DNA of 64,000 nt. Source: Amorphus coralli DSM 19760. Its GTDB lineage: Bacteria > Pseudomonadota > Alphaproteobacteria > Rhizobiales > Amorphaceae. Positions within the stretch are counted from its first letter, which is position 1; each line of letters opens with the position of its first letter. Positions 1 through 10,258 of this stretch are shown piece after piece. The position numbers were made by a program, and so were the translations under genes. The stretch is from contig NZ_KB894576.1 of the NCBI RefSeq assembly GCF_000374525.1, positions 1 to 64,000 of the forward strand, read 5' to 3'. The notes beneath the pieces are model-generated. The model did not search any database. It worked only from the letters and a program-made list of their open reading frames with translations, and was not told where the DNA came from.

Positions 1-634
1 CTCTCACGTGTCCGCCGAAGTCTCGTAGATGCCACTTGCTGGCACCGCGAACCTCGCCGTCCACGTTTCTCTTTCTTCCTATTCACTTGTCAAAGAACCG
101 GGGAGAAAACCTCACCCAATACCCATCCCTCAGCGACAAAGAAGCCCGCCCCGGTTGCCCAGGTCCAGAACCTCGCCTTGTCAAGAGGACCGACAGAGGA
201 AAAAGCCGCCGTGGCCGGCAGCGCCGCCGTCAGTGACGTGTATATAGATCCCAGCCCCCAAAACTGTCAACGCCAACAGTCAGAAAAAATACACACCAGC
301 CCATAAAACGGGCTTATCCGGCGCGCCGGACGCGGCGACCCGTCCGCTATCTGATTGTTATATATGAAATTTCGGTGTTGGTTGCGCTGCGAAAAAAAGT
401 GGCGCGGCGAAGCTTTTCGCGACCGGTGCGCCGACGAGGACGCCCTTGGCAGGAGGGCCGGCGGTCCGGCCGCCGGCGAGGGCTGCGGGACAGCATCACC
501 GGCCGGTTCCGACGCCGGGACGATCCGCGTGGCTGCGTAACCGATCGGCCTGGTGGCTCGCAGACCTCAACCTGCCTTGGTATAGTACGCGCGCGAGCGG
601 ACCCCTAGATCTGCCCGCGCGCTGTCTTCCGAGC
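1..634. other. Gene-free left edge of the window
   Basis: I find no open frame here with recognisable protein features. The stretch from about 60 to 420 is visibly less GC-rich than the rest of the window, with AT-rich islands near 240 and 355-365 that could be promoter elements for a gene outside the left edge. A perfect 8-bp inverted repeat with a 5-nt loop lies at 457-477, and a longer hairpin sits just past the alcohol dehydrogenase stop. Otherwise nothing is supported. Confidence 0.5.
589..622 (-). terminator. Hairpin after the alcohol dehydrogenase gene
   Basis: Ten-base arms at 589-598 and 613-622 pair fully in the leftward RNA, with one G-U wobble and a 14-nt loop. It starts 12 bases after the stop codon at 635, the right place for a terminator. 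No U-run follows, so it may be a stability hairpin or a Rho-assisted end. Confidence 0.35.
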
Positions 635-1666
635 TCAGCCGCCGATGCGCATCACGATACGGCCATCGACGCGGCCTTCGCGAAGCTGGTCGAAGATGGC
701 ATTGATGTCGTCCAGTTCGCCCCACGAGTAGTGGCTGGCGACCTTGCCCTCCCCGGCGAACTGGAGCGCCTCCACCAGATCCTGGCGGGTGCCGACGATG
801 GAGCCGCGCACCGTGATGCGGTTGAGGACCATGTCAAAGATGGGCAGCGGAAAATCTCCAGGCGGCAATCCCACCAGCGACATGGTGCCGTGGCGCCGAA
901 CCATGGCCAGATCCTGAGCGAAGGCGGCCCGGGAGACGGCGGTAACGAGGATTCCCTTGGCGCCGCCATCGGTGATCTGGCGCACCTGCTCGACCGCATC
1001 GTTGGCGCGCGCGTCCACCGTGGCGTCGGCGCCGAGGTCGCGGGCCAGCGCCAGCTTGTCCTCGGCCACGTCGATGGCGACCACGTGGCGGCCCATTGCC
1101 TTGGCGTACTGGACCGCCATGTGGCCGAGACCGCCGATGCCGGAGATGGCCACCCAGTCGCCGGGCTGGGTGTCGGTTTCCTTTAGCCCCTTGTAGACGG
1201 TGACGCCGGCGCACAGGACCGGGGCCGCGGCGCCGAAATCGAGACTGTCGGGCAGATGCCCGACATAGGCGGGATCGGCGAGCACATATTCGGCAAAGCC
1301 GCCATTCACCGTGTAGCCGGTCATCTGCTGGTCGTAGCAGAGCGTCTCCCAGCCGGTACGGCAGTGTTCGCAGTGGCCGCAGGCGGTGTGCAGCCACGGC
1401 ACGCCGATCCGGTCGCCTTCCTTCACCGCGGTGACGCCGGCACCGACGGCCGCGACATAGCCGACACCCTCGTGGCCGGGGATGAACGGCACGGTCGGCT
1501 TCACCGGCCAGTCACCCGACGCCGCGTGCAGGTCGGTGTGGCAGACGCCGGACGCCTCCACCTTCATCAGAACCTGCCCGGGGCCGACCTCCGGTACGGG
1601 AACGTCCTCGATCACCAGAGGATCACCCAGCCTGTGGACCACCGCCGCCTTCATCATCTTCGCCAT
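635..1666 (-). CDS. Zinc-dependent alcohol dehydrogenase (AdhP type)
   Basis: A 343-residue MDR-family enzyme expected to oxidise alcohols to aldehydes with NAD in the cytoplasm. Catalytic-zinc ligands are visible at C42, H65 in GHE, and C152. The structural-zinc quartet is C96, C99, C102 and C110. A Rossmann glycine motif (GIGGLGH) begins near residue 176. Length fits AdhP/AdhA bacterial enzymes. The ATG at 1666 is chosen because GGAGG precedes it and the protein then starts with the usual MKAAVV-type strand; an open frame extends 60 codons further upstream but reads as non-coding. It stands alone and diverges from the M23 peptidase gene. The exact alcohol substrate cannot be told from sequence. 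Confidence 0.93.
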   Translation of the reverse strand: MAKMMKAAVVHRLGDPLVIEDVPVPEVGPGQVLMKVEASGVCHTDLHAASGDWPVKPTVPFIPGHEGVGYVAAVGAGVTAVKEGDRIGVPWLHTACGHCEHCRTGWETLCYDQQMTGYTVNGGFAEYVLADPAYVGHLPDSLDFGAAAPVLCAGVTVYKGLKETDTQPGDWVAISGIGGLGHMAVQYAKAMGRHVVAIDVAEDKLALARDLGADATVDARANDAVEQVRQITDGGAKGILVTAVSRAAFAQDLAMVRRHGTMSLVGLPPGDFPLPIFDMVLNRITVRGSIVGTRQDLVEALQFAGEGKVASHYSWGELDDINAIFDQLREGRVDGRIVMRIGG

Positions 1667-1975
1667 GCCGAGCCTCCGCCTGTGTGCCCCGAAGGGAATG
1701 CGGAGAGTGTGATCCGGCACCGGAGACAACGACATGACATCCCTCAATTCCGGCGCGGCGCACACGCCGATGGCCGCCGGCACCCGCCGGTCTGATCCGG
1801 CCTGGTCGCTTGAACCACCGGGAGCGGTCGGGTAGGGTCCGATCACTCAGCATGACGAACTGTTTCAGCCCGTCATCTTTCTGCCACCTGGGATGATTTT
1901 GGTGTCCTCCCGGATCCGTCCGAGCGAGCGCACGTCTGAGATTCGCAGCGCAAACCGAGGCCCGACGCAGCACCG
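1667..1975. promoter_or_regulatory. Divergent intergenic region, adh / M23 peptidase
   Basis: This 309-base gap holds the 5' regions of two divergent genes, so both promoters must lie here. I see no convincing -35/-10 pair, operator palindrome or small gene. The reading frame of the dehydrogenase stays open through most of it, but without coding character. Confidence 0.4.
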
Positions 1976-3952
1976 ATGAAAGTTGGCTGGAACACCCAGG
2001 CCACCGATACCCCCGTCGATCTCGGCGAGGAGCCCCCGCTCGTGGTGGGCCCGAGCGGTCCGGAGGCCTTCGGTCGACGTTCCGTCAGCATGCGCTGGCT
2101 GGCCGGCACGGTTCTGACCGGCATCACCTCGACGGTGCTGATGGGCGGCGCGCTGATCGGCGCGCTGGACGGCCGCTATTCCATCACCCTACCGGCCTCC
2201 GCCCACGTCGGCGACGTGGCGGCGGTGACCGGCGGCGGCCCGGCCGCCAAGGGCGACCGGATCAAGCCGACCGCAGAGGAGATCTCCAACCGGCAGGTGA
2301 TCGAGGTGTCGACCGTCACCCGGATGGGCGATCGCAACCTGATCAAGATGCAGCCCTACGCGCTGGTGACGGCAAGCCTGATCACCCGCACCAGCGACAT
2401 CGTCAGCGAGATCCCGCCCTTCAATCCGCTGGCGATCTTCTCCGACACCACCGTGTTCCCGAGCCGGGTGGCCACCGACGCCATCTACGACGCCCAGGTG
2501 GACGGCGAGATCACCATCACCGAGACCGAGTTCCCCACCGGCACCGACGTGGCGCTGGCGCCGAGCGCGGAGGTTTCCACCGACGAGGCCGAGGCGCAGC
2601 TACGCGAGCAGCAATGGTTCGACGGCACCGCCTCGGTGGAGTTCGCCAACACCTCGCTCGCCTTCGACCATCGCTTCGACTTCGCCTTCGCCGATCCCGG
2701 CACGATGACCGATACGTCCATTTCCATCGTGCCGGAGAATGTGTCCGAGCTGGCGAAACGGGCCGAAGATGGCGCGCCGGAGATCAACACCAACGAGGTG
2801 GTCGCGCTGGTCGCCAAGGGCGACACGCTGCAGAGCATTCTGGAATCCTACGGCGCGTCGGACGAGAACGTCGAGGCGATCACCTCCGTCTTCCGCACCG
2901 CCTGGCAGGTCGATGACGTGGCGCCGGGTCAGACCGTGCGCATGGAGATCGACAGCTACGGCTTCGATGACAATGCCGGGACCCATCCGGTCCGCGTCAG
3001 CCTTTACAACGACGCCGAGCACATCGCCTCGGTCGCCATGAACGACAACGCGGCCTTCGTCGTTGCGGAGGCACCGGAAGATGCTGTGGTGCCGGCCACC
3101 GAGCTCGCTGCCCTGCGACCGCAGCCGGCGCCGCAGGGGCAGGCCCCGACCGTCTACGACTCGCTCTACCAGACGGCGATCGAGCACGACATTCCCGAAG
3201 ACCTGATCGACGATCTGGTGCGCACCTACTCCTTCGACGTGGACTTCAACAGCCGCGTCCGCCCGGGCGACCAGTTCACCGTCTTCCACGCCGTGAAAGA
3301 CGAGGCGGCCGACGCCGACGCGCCGCCGGAGGTGCTCTATACCTCGCTGACGCTGGGCGGCGTTGAGCGCAGCTTCTACCGCTTCCGCACGCCCGACGAC
3401 GGCTCGCTCGACTTCTATGACGAGACCGGCAAGAGCGCGCAGAAATTCCTGATGCGCAAGCCGATGGCGCGCGGCGTGTTCCGGTCCGGCTTCGGCACCC
3501 GCCGGCATCCGATCCTGGGCCGTACCCGCCCGCACTACGGCGTCGACTGGGCCGCCCCGCGCGGCACCCCGATCTTCGCCTCCGGCAACGGCACGGTGAA
3601 GGAGATCGGCTGGAAGTCCGGCTATGGCCGCTGGATCCTGATCCGCCACGCCAACGGCTACGAGACCGGCTACGGCCATCAGTCGGGCTTCGCCGACGGG
3701 CTGTCGAAGGGCAGCCGGGTCCGCCAGGGCCAGGTGATCGGCTATGTCGGTTCCACCGGCCTGTCCACCGGACCGCACCTGCACTACGAGGTGCACGTGA
3801 ATGGCCGCCCGGTCGATCCGCTGCGCATCCGCCTGCCGCGCGGCCGCGAGCTGTCCGGCGACATGCTGGCCGCCTTCGACAAGGAACGCGCCCGCATCGA
3901 CGCGCTGATCAAGCGCGACGTGCCGTCCGAAGCCCGGATCGCCAGCAACTGA
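1976..3952 (+). CDS. M23-family metallopeptidase, membrane-anchored
   Basis: A 658-residue predicted peptidoglycan endopeptidase or EnvC/NlpD-like regulator. An N-terminal cytoplasmic tail is followed by one membrane segment at about residues 41-63. A long periplasmic region (about 70-490) follows, with repeat-like, LysM/opacity-type segments. The M23 (LytM) domain spans roughly 490-630. The zinc ligands of this family are present: H520 and D524 in HYGVD, and H601 and H603 in HLH, so the domain is probably catalytically active rather than degenerate. It is likely to act on cell-wall cross-links. The ATG at 1976 has a weak ribosome site; the ATG at 2090 would start just before the membrane segment and is an alternative. 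It converges on clpB. Confidence 0.9.
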   Translation: MKVGWNTQATDTPVDLGEEPPLVVGPSGPEAFGRRSVSMRWLAGTVLTGITSTVLMGGALIGALDGRYSITLPASAHVGDVAAVTGGGPAAKGDRIKPTAEEISNRQVIEVSTVTRMGDRNLIKMQPYALVTASLITRTSDIVSEIPPFNPLAIFSDTTVFPSRVATDAIYDAQVDGEITITETEFPTGTDVALAPSAEVSTDEAEAQLREQQWFDGTASVEFANTSLAFDHRFDFAFADPGTMTDTSISIVPENVSELAKRAEDGAPEINTNEVVALVAKGDTLQSILESYGASDENVEAITSVFRTAWQVDDVAPGQTVRMEIDSYGFDDNAGTHPVRVSLYNDAEHIASVAMNDNAAFVVAEAPEDAVVPATELAALRPQPAPQGQAPTVYDSLYQTAIEHDIPEDLIDDLVRTYSFDVDFNSRVRPGDQFTVFHAVKDEAADADAPPEVLYTSLTLGGVERSFYRFRTPDDGSLDFYDETGKSAQKFLMRKPMARGVFRSGFGTRRHPILGRTRPHYGVDWAAPRGTPIFASGNGTVKEIGWKSGYGRWILIRHANGYETGYGHQSGFADGLSKGSRVRQGQVIGYVGSTGLSTGPHLHYEVHVNGRPVDPLRIRLPRGRELSGDMLAAFDKERARIDALIKRDVPSEARIASN

Positions 3953-4026
3953 GTGCGCCGGCCGGGCCCTGCCCCGGGTCGCCCCAGCGGCCACCCATCG
4001 AGGGTCCCAGACCCCGAGAACCCATG

Positions 4027-4054
4027 AAAAAAGGGGCCGGCTTGCGCCGACCCC
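4027..4054 (-). terminator. Intrinsic terminator of clpB
   Basis: In the leftward RNA a 9-bp GC-rich stem (one U-G wobble) is closed by a GCAA tetraloop and followed directly by six U residues (A-run at 4027-4032 on the + strand). It begins 37 bases past the clpB stop. This is a textbook intrinsic terminator. Confidence 0.88.
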
Positions 4055-4091
4055 TCCGCGTGTTCAATGGCGGATCCGACCGCGCCGGCGG

Positions 4092-6692
<2,601 letters not shown>

Positions 6693-6980
6693 TGGGCTCT
6701 TCTCCTTCCGTCCGCCGTCCCTGAAGGCCCGGCGATCCGCAACCTCTGACTCGCGTCGGTGGAAGAACCGCACGCCGCAGGCCGAGGCACCATGAGATCG
6801 ATCATGGCAGGCGCCGGGAGCGCCCGACGCACGATCGGACATGACAAACGCGGCCCCGTTGCGGCGACCGCGTCATCTCATATGGTGTTGCGTATATGCA
6901 ACAAAAGGGGAAGGAGCGGGAAAATGTGGCCGGACACGCTCAGGCCCGCCAGGCCTCGCCGCGAGGCTCGCGAAATGCAA
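6693..6980. promoter_or_regulatory. clpB leader and upstream region
   Basis: This gap carries the clpB 5' region and the end of the DUF4167 transcript. About 190-215 bases before the clpB start is an AT-rich patch with promoter-like boxes around a palindrome, listed separately. The leader from there to clpB would be long (about 180 bases). I see no small gene. Confidence 0.4.
6879..6907 (-). promoter_or_regulatory. Candidate clpB promoter with palindromic spacer
   Basis: Reading leftward, a CTTTTG box (6902-6907) is followed after 16 bases by CCATATG (6879-6885). The boxes loosely resemble alphaproteobacterial heat-shock (RpoH) promoters, which favour a CTTG -35 and a C-rich then AT-rich -10. 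The spacer is occupied by a 14-bp near-perfect palindrome, TTGCGTATATGCAA (6888-6901), a position where a repressor would block RNA polymerase. No CIRCE element is present. Assignment is tentative. Confidence 0.3.
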
Positions 6981-7002
6981 AGGGGGCGGTGAACCGCCCC
7001 CT
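6981..7002 (-). terminator. Terminator hairpin after the DUF4167 gene
   Basis: A perfect 9-bp stem with a 4-base loop starts 8 bases past the stop codon at 7010. Downstream in the leftward RNA is a broken U-tract (UUGCAUUU). It separates the DUF4167 transcript from clpB. Confidence 0.65.
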
Positions 7003-7009
7003 CCGTTCG

Positions 7010-7690
7010 TCACGCCTCCGAGGGAGCCGCTTCGCTGTCGCTCGGCTGGCCGCCGGCGTCGGCAGCGGCATCGCCGCTGTTGCGGCGGCTGCGGCTGCGC
7101 GTCGTACGCGGCGCGCGGGCCCGGCGACGCGGCTTGGCCTCCGGGGCCTCCTCGCCATCGGCGGTCGCCTCGGCTGTCTCGCCGGATGCAGGCGCATCCG
7201 CCGCGGCCGGCTGATCGTCGCCGGCGCCGTTTCCGTTGGCCGCCTCGGAGCGATCGGCCTTCTGGCCGTTCACCTTCGACGCCTGCCGTTCGAAGCCGGA
7301 ATCGCTCGGCTGATCGGCGGCAGCCGGATCGTGGCCGTTGCCGGAGTTCCGGTCGCGGCCGGAGCCGGACCCGTTCTGCTGGCCCTGCGGCTGATCGGAC
7401 GCGTCCTGCTGGTCGTCATCGCGCTGGGACAACTGCTGGGGCTGGTTGGCTCCCTGCGCCGCAGCGACGATGCGGAAATAGTGCTCCGCATGCTGCAGAT
7501 AGTTCTCGCCCATGACCCGGTCACCGGACGCCTGAGCGTCCCGCGAGAGCTGCAGGTACTTCTCCGCAATGTGCAGGGCTGTGCCGCGAATCTTCACGTC
7601 CGGCCCGTTGGACTCGAACGTCTTGGTCAGCGGATTCGGGCCCTTACGGTTCCGACCGCGCAGTCGCTTGTTAGGATTTCCTTGTCTCAT
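7010..7690 (-). CDS. DUF4167 domain-containing protein
   Basis: A 226-residue cytoplasmic protein of unknown function. The conserved DUF4167 segment fills roughly residues 1-80: a very basic start (MRQGNPNKRLRGRNRK), then the KTFESNGPDVKIRG and YLQLARDA-like block, then an aromatic stretch (NYLQHAEHYFRI). The remaining two thirds is low-complexity Gln/Asp/Ala with an Arg-rich patch, probably disordered. The basic tracts suggest nucleic-acid or ribosome association, which is inference only. The family sits beside prmC/prfA and clpB in many Hyphomicrobiales, as here. The ATG at 7690 has only a weak ribosome site. A terminator follows, and the gene is separated from prmC by a long gap, so it probably has its own promoter. 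Confidence 0.9.
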   Translation of the reverse strand: MRQGNPNKRLRGRNRKGPNPLTKTFESNGPDVKIRGTALHIAEKYLQLSRDAQASGDRVMGENYLQHAEHYFRIVAAAQGANQPQQLSQRDDDQQDASDQPQGQQNGSGSGRDRNSGNGHDPAAADQPSDSGFERQASKVNGQKADRSEAANGNGAGDDQPAAADAPASGETAEATADGEEAPEAKPRRRARAPRTTRSRSRRNSGDAAADAGGQPSDSEAAPSEA

Positions 7691-8011
7691 CCGATCGTTT
7701 CTCGTTCGGAATCACGGTAGCCATGACCCGGCAACATCGCCCGGACCGGCCTCGGCGCCGCTGACTAGAGCCCTCCGGGTCCTCGCGGATCCTCTCGGAA
7801 CTCCAGCACCTCAAAGACGACCCGCCGTCTGCGCTTTCGCGTGGTTCCCGGCAGGCCCCAATCCGGGGCGAACCTTCGGTCGATGACCGCAGGCTGGATT
7901 GCCCCAGCAGTTTGAGATCGAGCATCTGTCCCGCACTCAGGTCCGTTCCCGGCGGCAGGATACTCTAGCCGAATCGCACACCCACCTCGAAGCTGCGGCT
8001 TCCCACGAGCG

Positions 8012-8031
8012 ATTGCCGCGCTGGCGGCAAT
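8012..8031. repeat. Perfect 8-bp hairpin
   Basis: Arms ATTGCCGC and GCGGCAAT are separated by the 4-base loop GCTG. No T-run lies on either side, so it is not a standard intrinsic terminator. It could be a transcript-end structure for prmC or part of a small RNA. Confidence 0.5.
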
Positions 8032-8193
8032 GCCATCGGAACGCAGTCGAGAATGACGCGGTGGTCAGCGGCCTCCTCTTGGGCGCAAGGTTTCGGACCA
8101 GCAGCACAAGTGCAGTCGGTCCTTGTGGGCATCCACTTTTGACGTCACCTGATGTGGTGAGGGTTGCCCGTAACCCCGTCGGCACCCGGAACG

Positions 8194-8216
8194 TAGCGAT
8201 TTCCTTAGCGATTTCC
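8194..8216. repeat. Tandem repeat of TAGCGATTTCC
   Basis: Two identical 11-base copies at 8194-8204 and 8206-8216, with a 12-base period, lie about 60-80 bases past the prmC stop and far upstream of the DUF4167 start. A spacing near one helical turn would suit paired protein binding; chance duplication is equally possible. Confidence 0.4.
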
Positions 8217-8274
8217 AAGAGTAAAAATCGATCAGGTGGGTCGCAATTGCGCCGGGGGCAGGCGGATTTCGGCC

Positions 8275-9135
8275 TTAATCGCGTGCAGCACGAAGAACCC
8301 GTGCCCTAGCTTCCAGATCGTCGAGCACGATCTGGTTCGACAGGCCGGCCAGACGGAAGATTTCGGCGACCGATTCGGCCTGCCCCAGACCGAACTCGAC
8401 GACCACCGCGCCTCCCCCGGCAAGCAGCCCGGGCGCGGCCTCCGCAAGCCGTCTGTAGAAGTCCAGCCCGTCGGCTCCGCCGTCCAGCGCGGCCCGCGGG
8501 TCGTGGTCCCTCACTTCCCGGTCGAGCCCCTCGATGTCGGCCGAGGGAATGTAGGGCGGGTTCGAGACCAGCAGGTCCACCGGTCCGCCGATCGCCTCCA
8601 ACGCATCGCAGACGGCGAATCCGGCCCGGCCCGCCAGGCCGAGGCGCGCCGCGTTGGCCGCCGCCGTCGCCGAAGCGCCGGGGCTGATATCGGTGCCGAC
8701 GCCGACGGCATCCGGCAGCGCGTCGAGGAGCGCCAGCAGGATGGCGCCGGTGCCCGTCCCCACGTCGACGATTCGGAGCGGCCCCGGGCGCCCGCCTGCC
8801 CAGCTGAGAGCGGCATCCACGAGCGTCTCCGTGTCGGGACGCGGCTCAAGCGTCTCCGGCGAAAGATCGAGATCAAGACCATAGAAGGCCCGCCGGCCCA
8901 GAATGCGGCCCACCGGCTCACCCGCCAGACGGCGGGCGACGAGGGCGTCGACCCGCGCAACAGCTGTCTCATCGGCCGCTTCGGGTTCGGCGAGGATCAG
9001 GCCCGTGGCATCGAGACCGAGCGCGGCTCCCACCAGCAGGCGGGCATCCAGCGCGGCGGTGTCGATGCCGACCGCCGCGAGCCGGCTGCGGGCCGCCCGC
9101 ATGAGCTGCCCGACGGTGGATGCGCCGTCAGACAT
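8275..9135 (-). CDS. prmC: Release factor glutamine methyltransferase PrmC (HemK)
   Basis: This 286-residue SAM-dependent enzyme N5-methylates the glutamine of the GGQ motif in RF1 and RF2, which speeds peptide release. An N-terminal helical domain covers about residues 1-95. The SAM-binding motif DVGTGTGAI is at 124-132 and the substrate-glutamine motif NPPY is at 192-195. Length is normal. It overlaps the prfA stop region by 8 bases, so enzyme and substrate are translationally coupled, as in many bacteria. The ATG at 9135 fits both the overlap and the family start. Confidence 0.96.
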   Translation of the reverse strand: MSDGASTVGQLMRAARSRLAAVGIDTAALDARLLVGAALGLDATGLILAEPEAADETAVARVDALVARRLAGEPVGRILGRRAFYGLDLDLSPETLEPRPDTETLVDAALSWAGGRPGPLRIVDVGTGTGAILLALLDALPDAVGVGTDISPGASATAAANAARLGLAGRAGFAVCDALEAIGGPVDLLVSNPPYIPSADIEGLDREVRDHDPRAALDGGADGLDFYRRLAEAAPGLLAGGGAVVVEFGLGQAESVAEIFRLAGLSNQIVLDDLEARARVLRAARD

Positions 9136-10198
9136 CCTGTTCGGCGAGAAGGGCCGCCTGGTGCTCGGTGATGAGCGCGTCGATCACCTCGTCGAGGGCT
9201 TCGCCGGCCAGCACCTCTTCCAGCTTGTAGAGTGTCAGGTTGATGCGGTGATCGGTGACCCGGCCCTGCGGGAAATTGTAGGTGCGGATGCGCTCCGACC
9301 GGTCGCCGGACCCGACCTGGCCCTTGCGGGCGGCGGCGCGTTCGGCGTCCAGCTTGTCGCGCTCGGCCTCGTAGAGCTTGGCGCGCAGCACCTGCATCGC
9401 CCTCGCCCGGTTCTGGTGCTGCGACTTCTCCGAGGAAGTCACCACGATGCCGGTGGGCAGATGGGTGATGCGCACCGCGGAATCCGTGGTGTTGACGTGC
9501 TGGCCTCCGGCGCCCGAGGCGCGCATCGTGTCGATGCGGATGTCGGTGTCGGGAATGTCGAACTCGACCTGCTCGACCTCCGGCAGAACGGCGACGGTGG
9601 CGGCGGAGGTGTGGATGCGACCGCCGGATTCCGTCGCCGGAACCCGCTGCACCCGGTGCACGCCGGATTCGAACTTGAGCCGCGCGAAGACGCCGCGCCC
9701 GGCGAAGGAGGCGATGATCTCCTTGTAGCCGCCGGCGTCGCCCTCGCTTTCCGACATGATCTCGATCTTCCAGCCGTGCTTCTCGGCAAGCCGCTGGTAC
9801 ATGCGGAAGAGGTCGCCGGCGAACAGGGCGGCCTCCTGGCCGCCGGTGCCGGCACGCACCTCGACGATGGCCGACTTCTCGTCGGCGACGTCGGTGGGCA
9901 GCAGGCCGATGCGGATGTCCTGGGTCAGTGCCTCGATACGTTCCAGGAGCTCGGGTCGCTCGGCTTCCGCCATGGCCTGCAGCTCCTTGTCGGTGGAGCG
10001 GTCGGCCAGCATCTGGTCGATGTCGTCGAGTTCGGCGCAGGCGGCGCGGTAGTCGCGGATCTTGGCAACCAGCGGCTGCAGCTCCGCATATTCGCGCGAG
10101 AGGTCCACATAGGTCTCCGCGTCGGCGCCGGAGGCCATGCGGCTTTCCAGCATCTCGAATCGGTCGACCAGGGTGTCGAGCTTTTCCCGTGAGAACAT
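9128..10198 (-). CDS. prfA: Peptide chain release factor 1
   Basis: A 356-residue RF1 that recognises UAA and UAG stop codons and triggers hydrolysis of peptidyl-tRNA. The stop-codon reading tripeptide PAT is at 187-189, the RF1 version rather than the SPF of RF2. The catalytic GGQ is at 231-233, followed by the conserved [10 protein letters not shown] stretch. The N-terminal coiled region and the acidic RAGTGGQEA motif are present. It precedes prmC with an 8-base overlap and follows ptsP by 60 bases. The ATG at 10198 gives full family length; its ribosome site is weak. Confidence 0.97.
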   Translation of the reverse strand: MFSREKLDTLVDRFEMLESRMASGADAETYVDLSREYAELQPLVAKIRDYRAACAELDDIDQMLADRSTDKELQAMAEAERPELLERIEALTQDIRIGLLPTDVADEKSAIVEVRAGTGGQEAALFAGDLFRMYQRLAEKHGWKIEIMSESEGDAGGYKEIIASFAGRGVFARLKFESGVHRVQRVPATESGGRIHTSAATVAVLPEVEQVEFDIPDTDIRIDTMRASGAGGQHVNTTDSAVRITHLPTGIVVTSSEKSQHQNRARAMQVLRAKLYEAERDKLDAERAAARKGQVGSGDRSERIRTYNFPQGRVTDHRINLTLYKLEEVLAGEALDEVIDALITEHQAALLAEQDV

Positions 10199-10258
10199 GA
10201 TGGCGTGACTTGAACCTGGTGGAGACGGCGGGCGGCGGACAGCGTCGCGCGGCGCCGG

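Larger units (their letters stand above)
7691..8274. other. 584-base gap between prmC and the DUF4167 gene
   Basis: No open frame here has recognisable protein features on either strand, although short frames run through it. It contains a perfect hairpin at 8012-8031, a tandem repeat at 8194-8216, and two copies of an 8-bp element in opposite orientation (8146-8153 and 8231-8238). The part after about 8170 is less GC-rich. It must hold the DUF4167 promoter and may include a decayed gene or small RNA. Confidence 0.45.

Noticed and set aside
457-477. Perfect inverted repeat as terminator at the left edge
   Set aside because: It lies about 160 bases past the dehydrogenase stop and has no T-run; the hairpin at 589-622 is better placed.
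7899-8309. 136-codon open frame in the prmC-DUF4167 gap
   Set aside because: It runs into prmC on the opposite strand, has no ribosome site and no recognisable protein pattern.
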